DNA from: Caldifarciminota bacterium UBA1063
Lineage (GTDB): Bacteria; Hydrothermota; Hydrothermia; UBA1063
Assembly (NCBI GenBank): GCA_002316275.1
Contig: DCDE01000029.1
Span: forward strand, 1-23,903
Direction: 5' to 3'
DNA length: 23,903 bases
The notes beneath the pieces were generated by a model that saw only the letters and a list, made by a program, of their open reading frames with translations, had not been told where the DNA came from and did no database searches. The position numbers and the translations under genes were made by a program. This document shows, piece after piece, positions 14,620 to 21,545 of the stretch. Position 1 is the first letter of the stretch. Every line of letters starts with the position of its first letter.

Positions 14620-15864
14620 ATGTCTGTTGTTAAACCCTTCAAGGCTGGGAGGCCAAGAAGAGAATTTGTCGAGCAGGTGAATTGCCCTCCCTACGATGTA
14701 ATTTCAGTGAAAGAGGCTAAGGTCCTGTACCAAAAAAGCGAACTAAGTTACGTAAAAGTCATTAGACCCGAGATACATTTCCCCGACAACTTTAACCCAT
14801 ACGATGATGCAGTATATATCAAGGGCAGGGAGAATCTGAGAAAATATTTTCAAGATGGCATCTTTTTCATTGAAAATGAACCTTCATTTTACATTTATGA
14901 GGAGATCATGGGGGATATCCGGCAGGTGGGGCTTGTTGGACTCTTTTCATGCAAAGAGTATGAGGAAGGTAAGATAAAAAAACATGAGTTGACGAGGGAA
15001 GAGAAGGAGATTGATAGAGCAAAGCACATAGACATTCTCGGAGCTCAGACAGAACCCGTTTTTCTCGCTTATAGATCCTGGGGGAAATTGGATAGGCTGA
15101 TCTTTGAGGGGACCAGATTTCCTAAAGAATATGATTTCATTGCGGACGACGTGAGACATATACTTTACATTGCCAATGACAGGGATTACATTGGTGAAGC
15201 CCAAAAACTGTTTTCCGAGTTACCTCATCTCTATATTGCCGATGGGCATCATCGTTCCCAGGCAGCCTGGAGGGTCATGAAGTGGAGACAGGAGAGGAAT
15301 CCTAAACATACTGGAGATGAAGATTACAATTTCTTTATGGCTGTGGTATTCCCTCATAATGTTTTGCACATTATGGACTACAATAGAGTAGTTAGGGATT
15401 TGAACAATATGTCTGAGGAGGAATTATTGAACAGGATACGTGAAAAATTTAAGGTGGAGAGCATTCAGGGTGAAGATATAAAACCTCACAAAGTCCACAC
15501 CTTTAGTATGTATCTAAATGGAAAGTGGTATTGTCTGGAGGCTAAACCAGCAATTATCAATGAAGATGATCCTATAAACAGTCTCGACGTCAGTATCCTT
15601 CAAAATGAAGTTTTGGACCCTCTCCTCGGAATTAAAGATCCAAGAAGGGATAAAAGAATAGACTTTGTGGGGGGGATAAGAGGGGTGAAAGAACTCGAGA
15701 GATTGGTGGATAGCGGTGAGTTCAAAGTAGCCTTTGCTCTTTTTCCGACAACAATGGAGCAATTGTTCAAGGTGGCAGATCATGGTATGATCATGCCACC
15801 AAAATCTACATGGTTTGAACCAAAACTCAGAAGTGGATTGTTTTTACATTTTTTGGAGGTATGA
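14620..15864 (+). CDS. DUF1015 family protein
   Basis: This is a 414-residue soluble protein of the uncharacterised DUF1015 family. The N-terminal signature is VKPFKAGRPRREFVEQVNCP, followed by PYDV (4-27). The conserved IADGHHRSQAA motif is at about 206-216, with the core D208-G-H-H-R212. The length is usual for the family. No enzymatic activity can be named from the sequence; the DGHHR motif could form a metal or phosphate site. A GTG at 14614 is in frame but lies inside the ribosome site, so the ATG at 14620 is the start. The gene is followed after 12 bases by an OsmC-like gene and is divergent from an apgM operon. In other bacteria DUF1015 genes sit near serine-biosynthesis genes, as I recall. 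Confidence 0.85.
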   Translation: MSVVKPFKAGRPRREFVEQVNCPPYDVISVKEAKVLYQKSELSYVKVIRPEIHFPDNFNPYDDAVYIKGRENLRKYFQDGIFFIENEPSFYIYEEIMGDIRQVGLVGLFSCKEYEEGKIKKHELTREEKEIDRAKHIDILGAQTEPVFLAYRSWGKLDRLIFEGTRFPKEYDFIADDVRHILYIANDRDYIGEAQKLFSELPHLYIADGHHRSQAAWRVMKWRQERNPKHTGDEDYNFFMAVVFPHNVLHIMDYNRVVRDLNNMSEEELLNRIREKFKVESIQGEDIKPHKVHTFSMYLNGKWYCLEAKPAIINEDDPINSLDVSILQNEVLDPLLGIKDPRRDKRIDFVGGIRGVKELERLVDSGEFKVAFALFPTTMEQLFKVADHGMIMPPKSTWFEPKLRSGLFLHFLEV

Positions 15865-15876
15865 AAGGAGGATCAT

Positions 15877-16317
15877 ATGGCAGAAATAAAAAAAATAAAA
15901 GTAGATACGAGATGGGTGGAAAATATGCTTGTGGAAGTAAAGGCAAGGGATCTCACCCAGTACGTAGATCAACCTCTTGCCGGGGGTGGAACCAATAAAG
16001 GGATGACACCACTGGAGTATGAGCTTGCTGCTTTGACATCTTGTATGATCACAATAGGGCTCATTGTGGCCAGGCAGAAGCGACTAGCGTTGAAAGGCCT
16101 TTCTGCATCAGTGGAAGGTGAACTTGATTATGATGTACTTATGGGTAAAGCAAAAGAGCCAAGGGCTGGTTTTTACAAAATCAAGGTCAATTTCAAAATA
16201 GATGCAGACATTTCAAAAGAAGAGAAGGAAGGCCTTCTGAAAGAAATTGAGGCAAGATGCCCTGTAGGAGATAACTTGTCAAACAAAACACCAGTGGAAG
16301 TGGTGCTGGTAGAGTAG
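15877..16317 (+). CDS. OsmC/Ohr family protein
   Basis: This 146-residue protein of the OsmC-like fold is a cytoplasmic thiol peroxidase family that reduces organic hydroperoxides. The two redox cysteines are in the expected places: C56 in ALTSCMITIGLIVARQ and C128 in EARCPVGDNLSNKTPVEVVL. The two-cysteine arrangement fits, but whether it is Ohr, OsmC or the YhfA-like subgroup cannot be settled. AAGGAGG lies 5 bases before the ATG, and the gene begins 12 bases after the DUF1015 stop codon, so it is the second gene of that operon. Confidence 0.88.
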   Translation: MAEIKKIKVDTRWVENMLVEVKARDLTQYVDQPLAGGGTNKGMTPLEYELAALTSCMITIGLIVARQKRLALKGLSASVEGELDYDVLMGKAKEPRAGFYKIKVNFKIDADISKEEKEGLLKEIEARCPVGDNLSNKTPVEVVLVE

Positions 16318-16369
16318 CATTTACTAGCTCATATTGGCTTTAAGGGCATAAAAATTGTAGTTTATAATA

Positions 16370-16385
16370 GGTTAAGGTATTAACC
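16370..16385. repeat. Inverted repeat GGTTAA-N4-TTAACC next to a TATAAT
   Basis: A perfect 6-bp stem with a 4-base loop begins one base after TATAAT (16363-16368). The same half-sites, in the opposite order, form the palindrome right after the -10 box at 71-76. A matching -35 box is weak (TTAAGG, 16340-16345). Confidence 0.4.
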
Positions 16386-16518
16386 GTGGTAATGTTTGAA
16401 GGCATTCATAGTCCTGCGTATGTCTTTTGCGGAAGATTGGGTGGTTGATAATACAATCATTGATGTATAAAGATACGTAGAATAGCACCTTAATAAGATG
16501 TTTTTCTTCTCTGCGTCT

Positions 16519-16547
16519 TTGTCCATTCAAAGCGTTCTCTTTATACT
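16519..16547 (+). promoter_or_regulatory. Promoter for the LpxH-like/SppA/purB operon, leaderless start
   Basis: A -35 box TTGTCC (16519-16524) and a -10 box TATACT (16542-16547) are separated by 17 bases. Six bases then lead to the ATG at 16554. No Shine-Dalgarno sequence is present, so translation probably starts at or within a base or two of the RNA 5' end. Confidence 0.65.
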
Positions 16548-16553
16548 TTCAAC

Positions 16554-17276
16554 ATGATTCTTGTTCTTGGTGATCTCCACCTCGGACTTGAAAATAACAT
16601 GGAGAAGTTCTCAAAACTAAGATTGGTGTTTGAACAATTCCCAAATCCTGAAAAGATCGTGCTCCTTGGAGACATATTTGATTTCTACTATGAATGTCCC
16701 CGTTATGCGAGAGATATTTACGGGCCTTTTATTGATTTGATCTCCACTAAAGCTCGGGAATCTGTGGTTTTCTATGTGCAGGGGAACCATGATTTTTTCC
16801 CCTTAGAACTTCTACGTAAAGCTGGACTTGAAGTGCGAGCCAAAGAGGTCATCATCCCTTTAAAAAATAAGTTAATTTATTTTACCCATGGGGATCTCCT
16901 GAGCTTTGAAGGGATATTTACGCGTATTTTTTTATCTTTTAAGTTGTGGCAGCTATTAATGAAACTGATACCGTGTAATATAATTTATTCAATTGCAAAG
17001 CGTATCTCTCATTTGTCTCGTAAAAAATCCTCCTCCCGCCCCCCTTTTACCAAAGATGTTGAGAGGCGGATCGAGAGGCTCTGTGCCAAGTATGATGTGG
17101 TTGTTACTGCTCATTTTCACAACCCCATTCTTAGGACCACTGAGAGTGGGGCAATCTATGCAAATCCCGGAGATTGGCTCCAGTTCTATACCTTTATGAC
17201 TATCGAAGAGTCTGAAGCTATTATCTGGAGGTTTAACGATACGTTGATTGTAAAGGAAAAAGAAGTTAAAATATGA
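16554..17276 (+). CDS. Metallophosphoesterase, LpxH-like (UDP-2,3-diacylglucosamine diphosphatase family)
   Basis: This 240-residue calcineurin-like phosphoesterase has a full set of di-metal motifs: GDLHLG (D7, H9), LGDIFDF (D40), GNHDFF (N78, H79), THGD (H112) and AHFHNP (H187, H189). The GDIFDF form and the length match LpxH, which splits UDP-2,3-diacylglucosamine to lipid X in lipid A synthesis. No other lpx gene is in the window, so the lipid A role is inferred, and related phosphoesterases of unknown role are possible. It leads a tight operon with the SppA-like gene and purB, and the next gene overlaps it by an ATGA. Confidence 0.8.
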   Translation: MILVLGDLHLGLENNMEKFSKLRLVFEQFPNPEKIVLLGDIFDFYYECPRYARDIYGPFIDLISTKARESVVFYVQGNHDFFPLELLRKAGLEVRAKEVIIPLKNKLIYFTHGDLLSFEGIFTRIFLSFKLWQLLMKLIPCNIIYSIAKRISHLSRKKSSSRPPFTKDVERRIERLCAKYDVVVTAHFHNPILRTTESGAIYANPGDWLQFYTFMTIEESEAIIWRFNDTLIVKEKEVKI

Positions 17277-18115
17277 ACATTATGAAGAAGAAATGGTGGT
17301 TTTTTTTAATAATAGTAATTCTTGTCATCTACCTGATAGGCTATCTGGTGGTTAAGAGTTTCTCTACCCAGCTGGCAGTTGTCAGGATAACGGGTACGAT
17401 AAGTAGTTCTAAGGAAATTGCTGACTTTGTTAATATGGTTACAGATAACCCGAGAATTCGTGGGATGCTGCTCCTCGTTAATTCACCAGGTGGAGGGATT
17501 GTACCTTCTGATGAAATATATCAGAGTCTCTTGAAATTTAAGCGCTCCGATAGGCCAATTGTTGCATACCTCGGGACAACTGCAGCCTCCGGTGGATACT
17601 ATATCGCTTGTGCTTCAAACTATATAGTTTCTCACCCTATGTCTATTACAGGTTCCATAGGGGTGATTATGGAGTATCCTGTAGTAAAAGGGCTCATGGA
17701 TAAGCTGGGAGTTGATTTTGTGGTTATAAAATCTGGGGAGAATAAGGACATCGGATCACCTTTCAGGGGTATGACCGCTAAAGAGCGGGAGGTACTTAAG
17801 GAGATTGTAGACCAGGGTTATGAGCGATTTGTTGATGTAGTGGCTACTTCGAGGAATATTCCTACTGACTCTATTTTAAAAATTGCAGATGGGAGAGTAA
17901 TTACGGGTAATGATGCATATAGATTTGGGCTTGTGGACACTACAGGTACAATGGAGCTAGCACAAGACATTTTGAAAAAGATGGTAAAAGCCACAGGTCA
18001 TATACAGTGGGTAGAAAAGAGGAAGACTCCTTATTTCATGAGACTTCTTGAGCCTTATGAAATTCTGGAAGATGATATGGGAGCCAAGCTTGACTACAGG
18101 ATGGTTCTACCGTGA
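17273..18115 (+). CDS. sppA: SppA-like signal peptide peptidase (S49 family)
   Basis: This 280-residue single-domain S49 serine protease is anchored by one N-terminal membrane segment (about 9-29, after a KKK cluster) with the catalytic part outside the cytoplasm. Such enzymes degrade leftover signal peptides and some membrane proteins. LLVNSPGGGIVPSDEIY (67-83) is the oxyanion-side motif. The nucleophile is S106 in TAASGGYYIA and the general-base Lys is K158 in KSGENKDIGSPFRGMT. Their separation of 52 residues equals that in Bacillus SppA. The first ATG overlaps the upstream stop (ATGA); a second ATG at 17282 is also possible. Confidence 0.9.
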   Translation: MNIMKKKWWFFLIIVILVIYLIGYLVVKSFSTQLAVVRITGTISSSKEIADFVNMVTDNPRIRGMLLLVNSPGGGIVPSDEIYQSLLKFKRSDRPIVAYLGTTAASGGYYIACASNYIVSHPMSITGSIGVIMEYPVVKGLMDKLGVDFVVIKSGENKDIGSPFRGMTAKEREVLKEIVDQGYERFVDVVATSRNIPTDSILKIADGRVITGNDAYRFGLVDTTGTMELAQDILKKMVKATGHIQWVEKRKTPYFMRLLEPYEILEDDMGAKLDYRMVLP

Positions 18116-19428
18116 TTGAGAGATACTCGATTCCTGAAATCCGTGAAGTGTTTTCGGAGGAAAGCAAGTACAAAAGGTGGATTGAAATAGAACTCGTTCA
18201 TCTAAAAGTACTAGAGAAAGAGGGTATCATTCCCCAGGGGAACTATGAAGAAGTAAGAAAGAAAATCGAGCATGTGAACATTAAAGAATTTGTGAAAAGG
18301 GCGAAGGAGATTGAGGATTATGTGGATCACGATGTTGTTGCCTTTCTTACGGCGTTTGAAGAAATAGCAGGAAAAGAAGGTAGGTTCCTACACTATGGGC
18401 TTACCTCCAGCGATGTGGTAGACACTGCCAATGCTCTCATGCTTAGACAAGCTTTGGAGAAGTTACTAAACGAATTAGACGAGCTCATAAAACTGGTAAA
18501 ATCGAAGGCGCTGGAGTTTAAATTTGTTCCTGTGATGGGTAGGACTCATGGTGTGTTTGCGGAACCTACGAGTGTAGGTTTGAAGTTCCTTTTCTTCTAC
18601 TCTGAGTTACTGAGGTCGAAGCAGAGAATATTTCAGGCACTCCAGGGGGTATCAGTAGGGAAAATCTCAGGTGCTGTTGGAAATTATGTGTATTTGAAAC
18701 CAGAGATTGAGGAAAAAATTCTAAGTGAGCTTGGCTTAAATGTGGAAAAGGTTTCCACTCAAATTGTCCCGAGAGACCGACACGCTTTTATGGTTTCTCA
18801 ATTGGCTTTATATGCTTCATCCCTTGAAAGATTTGCCACTGAGATAAGGCTTCTTCAGAGAACGGAAGTGAATGAGATGATGGAGCCCTTCGGGAAAGCA
18901 CAGAGAGGCTCTTCAGCAATGCCACATAAAAGAAATCCAGTAAAATCAGAGAGGATCTGTGGCCTTGCAAGGCTTATAAGGGGGTATACAATTCCTGCTA
19001 TGGAAAATATTGCTCTCTGGCATGAGAGGGATATCTCTCATTCCTCCAATGAAAGGTTTGTGTTTGAGGATGTAATCTGTACTGTTTTCTTTATGACCCG
19101 AAGTATGGGGGAAATAATCGAAGGGCTGAGTGTTAATACAAACAAAATGACTGAAAATATGTCGAAATTCGGAGATTTTTACTACTCACAGGTCCTTTTG
19201 CTACTTTTAGTCAGAAAGGGGTTGGCGAGGAAAGACGCTTATGAAATAGTTAAACGTGTCTCTCACCTATCTTTTGATTCGGGGAGTAGTTTGAAGGAAG
19301 TAGTTTCTAAAGACGCCGAGTTGGGGAAGGTTCTTACCCCTGAAGATATTGAAGAAGTATTTAAGACCGACTTCCTTAAAAATGTAAATGAAATTTATAT
19401 GAGATTTGACCTTACTTCTCAAAGATAA
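18112..19428 (+). CDS. purB: Adenylosuccinate lyase
   Basis: This 438-residue member of the fumarase/aspartase superfamily removes fumarate from SAICAR and from adenylosuccinate in purine synthesis. Conserved blocks are HYGLTSSDVVDTANALM (94-110), MGRTHGVFAEPTSVGLKF (142-159, general-acid His146) and the signature loop GSSAMPHKRNP (266-276, catalytic Ser267/268). The size fits the short Bacillus/Thermotoga type. The start is a GTG that overlaps the SppA-like stop codon by 4 bases (GTGA). The last 17 bases overlap the end of the opposing tsaD gene. It is the only purine gene in the window. Confidence 0.95.
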   Translation: MIERYSIPEIREVFSEESKYKRWIEIELVHLKVLEKEGIIPQGNYEEVRKKIEHVNIKEFVKRAKEIEDYVDHDVVAFLTAFEEIAGKEGRFLHYGLTSSDVVDTANALMLRQALEKLLNELDELIKLVKSKALEFKFVPVMGRTHGVFAEPTSVGLKFLFFYSELLRSKQRIFQALQGVSVGKISGAVGNYVYLKPEIEEKILSELGLNVEKVSTQIVPRDRHAFMVSQLALYASSLERFATEIRLLQRTEVNEMMEPFGKAQRGSSAMPHKRNPVKSERICGLARLIRGYTIPAMENIALWHERDISHSSNERFVFEDVICTVFFMTRSMGEIIEGLSVNTNKMTENMSKFGDFYYSQVLLLLLVRKGLARKDAYEIVKRVSHLSFDSGSSLKEVVSKDAELGKVLTPEDIEEVFKTDFLKNVNEIYMRFDLTSQR

Positions 19429-20404
19429 GATCGGGCTTAGCGGGTAAATCAAACCCGTACTGAATTCCGCGCTGAAGATAATAGATACCGGTGGCGGCTA
19501 TCATGGCGCCGTTGTCTACGGTATATTCAGGATCAGGGAAGTGCAAATCCACATCCCTTAGTTCTTCATTAAACTTCTGTCTAATTCTTGAGTTCATGCT
19601 CACTCCACCAACGACACCGAGCTTTCTAATGTGGGTGCTACTAATTGCCTTTTTAACTTTGGAAAGTAGCATGTCAACGACTGCTTCCTGATAGGAAGCA
19701 CAGATATTATTGATGTTTTGTAAAATATATTCTCTTCCTTTTTCTCTTATGTAGTAAAGTGCAGATGTTTTCAAACCACTGAAACTGAAATTTAAACCTT
19801 CAACCTTTGCTCTGGGGAAACGATAAAACGACGGGTCCCCTGAAGATGCCATCTGATCAATCATAGGTCCGCCTGGATAAGGCAAACCGAGCATTTTCGC
19901 GAATTTGTCCAATGCTTCACCTGCAGCGTCATCCACTGTGCCCCCAAGGATTTCATATTCACCAGGTTTATGCATAACAATGAGTTCGGTATGGCCTCCA
20001 CTCACGATGAGAAAAAGATAAGGCTCTTTGGGTACTTGACGGTTGAGAAAAATTGAAAACATGTGAGCCTCCAGGTGATTTACCCCTACAAAAGGTTTTT
20101 CAAAAAAATATGCGAGGGATTTCCCAAAGGCAAGGCCAACCAGTAGGGAGCCTACGAGTCCAGGACCGTAAGTCACAGCAATACCATCCACATCTTCAAG
20201 CTTAAGTCCGGATCTTTTTAAGGCTTCTTCAGTTATTGGCAGAATTAACTTTATATGCATTCTCGACGCAATTTCAGGCACAACACCCCCGAAAGCGCTA
20301 TGCTCCAGATGGGTTATCGAAAGATTTGCAACTACCCTAAACTTTCCATCAACAATGCCAATAGCCGTCTCATCACAGGAAGTTTCGACGCCAAGAACCC
20401 TCAT
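19412..20404 (-). CDS. tsaD: tRNA N6-threonylcarbamoyladenosine synthase subunit TsaD
   Basis: This 330-residue ASKHA-fold protein transfers threonylcarbamoyl from the adenylate onto A37 of ANN-decoding tRNAs, with TsaB and TsaE as partners. The start MRVLGVETSCDETAIGIV is canonical. The metal-binding histidines are in VNHLEAHMFS (H110, H114). The nucleotide-binding loop is IVSGGHTEL (133-141), and GGTVDDAAGEALDKFAKMLGLPYPGG is the family core. tsaB and tsaE are not in the window. The gene lies 10 bases after an amidohydrolase gene, but it has its own TATAAT 9 bases before the ATG and no ribosome site, so it probably has a private promoter. Confidence 0.95.
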   Translation of the reverse strand: MRVLGVETSCDETAIGIVDGKFRVVANLSITHLEHSAFGGVVPEIASRMHIKLILPITEEALKRSGLKLEDVDGIAVTYGPGLVGSLLVGLAFGKSLAYFFEKPFVGVNHLEAHMFSIFLNRQVPKEPYLFLIVSGGHTELIVMHKPGEYEILGGTVDDAAGEALDKFAKMLGLPYPGGPMIDQMASSGDPSFYRFPRAKVEGLNFSFSGLKTSALYYIREKGREYILQNINNICASYQEAVVDMLLSKVKKAISSTHIRKLGVVGGVSMNSRIRQKFNEELRDVDLHFPDPEYTVDNGAMIAATGIYYLQRGIQYGFDLPAKPDLIFEK

Positions 20405-20413
20405 ATCCAGGAA

Positions 20414-20443
20414 ATTATATTACACGCACTCCATCTATGAAAA
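20414..20443 (-). promoter_or_regulatory. Internal promoter for tsaD, leaderless start
   Basis: On the minus strand TATAAT (20419-20414) lies 9 bases before the tsaD ATG and overlaps the stop codon of the upstream amidohydrolase gene. A partial -35 box TTTTCA (20443-20438) is 18 bases further up. No Shine-Dalgarno site is present. Confidence 0.45.
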
Positions 20444-21536
20444 CCGTTTCAACTCTGGACATTATATCCAATGGGTGTCCACTGAAAACCACTATATCAG
20501 CGTCATTACCTCTCCTGATGTAACCGACTCTATCTTCAACGCCGAGAAATTTAGCAGGAGTCGAGGTCACAGTTTTTAGTGCTGTGGTTTCGTCCAACCC
20601 CTCTTTATAACTCATAGCCGCATAAATGGTTAGGTAGTAAATGGCATTAAATGGGTGGTCAGAGGTTATTGCTATAGGGATCCCAAAACTCGAAATGATT
20701 GCAGGATTTTTAAAACTCAAATTCTTAGACTCGGGCTTAGAACTTATACCAAAAAGAGGCCCTACTACTATTCCTATTACCCTATCTTTTAATTTTTCTA
20801 CTACCATGGGTGCGTCGCTGGCATGTTCTAGTATCATTTCAAAACCAAACTCCTCCTGGAGGCGTAGAGCCGTCTCAATATCTTGCACCGAATGGCAATG
20901 GATTCTGCATGGGACTTCTTTTCTTAATGTCTTTACAATATTCTGGAGCCTGATGTCAGTTTCCTTTTTCTTTTTCTCTGCATATTTGAGGGCTTTCGTA
21001 AAGTTTTCTCTGATGATTGCTGAGACAGCCATGCGGGTCATGGGAAAGGTGTTCTTTCCTCCATAGGTTAATTTTGGGTTTTCACCGAGGGCTATTTTAA
21101 GTCCTGCATCTTTTCTCAGGATCATCTCTTTAAGAGGAGCGCTGCGAAACTTTATCACTGAGCCCATCCCTCCGATGGGATTTGCGCTCCCCGGTGTTAT
21201 AAATACTGTGGTAACACCTGCAGCAATAGCCTTCTTAATAGCAGGATCCTCGGGATTAAAGGAATCTATGGCGTAGAGATGAGGGGTTGCAGGTTCGGTT
21301 GCCTCATTTACATTCGAGTATTCTCTTGGGGCAGCCTCATCCTTCATTCCAATATGTGTGTGCGCATCTATTAGCCCGGGTAAAATGAACTTTCCTTTTA
21401 AGTCAACAATTTCGGCCCCTGATGGAATCCTCTTTCTCTTCAATACTTTCGTAATCTTCCCATTTTCGATGAAGATGGCGCCATCATCGATGAAACTCTC
21501 GCCTGTAAATATTCTTCCGCCCCTGAGGACCAACAT
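20415..21536 (-). CDS. Amidohydrolase family protein, paralogue 3 (metal site intact)
   Basis: This 373-residue cytoplasmic protein has the amidohydrolase TIM-barrel plan of the imidazolonepropionase/COG1228 type. Metal-site residues are visible: the HxH pair H59/H61 in GLIDAHTHIG, E152 in IALGENPK, H213/H215 in RIHCHSVQD, H238 in LEHASDAP and D293 in TSDHPF. The C-terminal strand region has VEDRVGYIRRGNDADIVVF. The substrate is unknown; cyclic amides or dipeptides are typical. AGGAGG 5 bases before the ATG at 21536 fixes the start and overlaps the TAG of the upstream paralogue, so a TTG one codon earlier is unlikely. It is third of three tandem paralogues and is followed by tsaD. Confidence 0.88.
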   Translation of the reverse strand: MLVLRGGRIFTGESFIDDGAIFIENGKITKVLKRKRIPSGAEIVDLKGKFILPGLIDAHTHIGMKDEAAPREYSNVNEATEPATPHLYAIDSFNPEDPAIKKAIAAGVTTVFITPGSANPIGGMGSVIKFRSAPLKEMILRKDAGLKIALGENPKLTYGGKNTFPMTRMAVSAIIRENFTKALKYAEKKKKETDIRLQNIVKTLRKEVPCRIHCHSVQDIETALRLQEEFGFEMILEHASDAPMVVEKLKDRVIGIVVGPLFGISSKPESKNLSFKNPAIISSFGIPIAITSDHPFNAIYYLTIYAAMSYKEGLDETTALKTVTSTPAKFLGVEDRVGYIRRGNDADIVVFSGHPLDIMSRVETVFIDGVRVI

Positions 21537-21545
21537 CAAAGCCTC

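Larger units (their letters stand above)
16318..16553 (+). other. 236-base intergenic region
   Basis: This is the longest gap in the window. It holds a TATAAT (16363-16368) followed after one base by the inverted repeat GGTTAA-GGTA-TTAACC (16370-16385), then about 130 bases without clear features, then the promoter of the LpxH-like gene. I see no tRNA, no strong terminator and no convincing small ORF. Confidence 0.5.

Noticed and set aside
16392..16448. An 18-codon ORF starting at an ATG after the inverted repeat at 16370-16385
   Set aside because: No ribosome site, no recognisable peptide, and the length is expected by chance.
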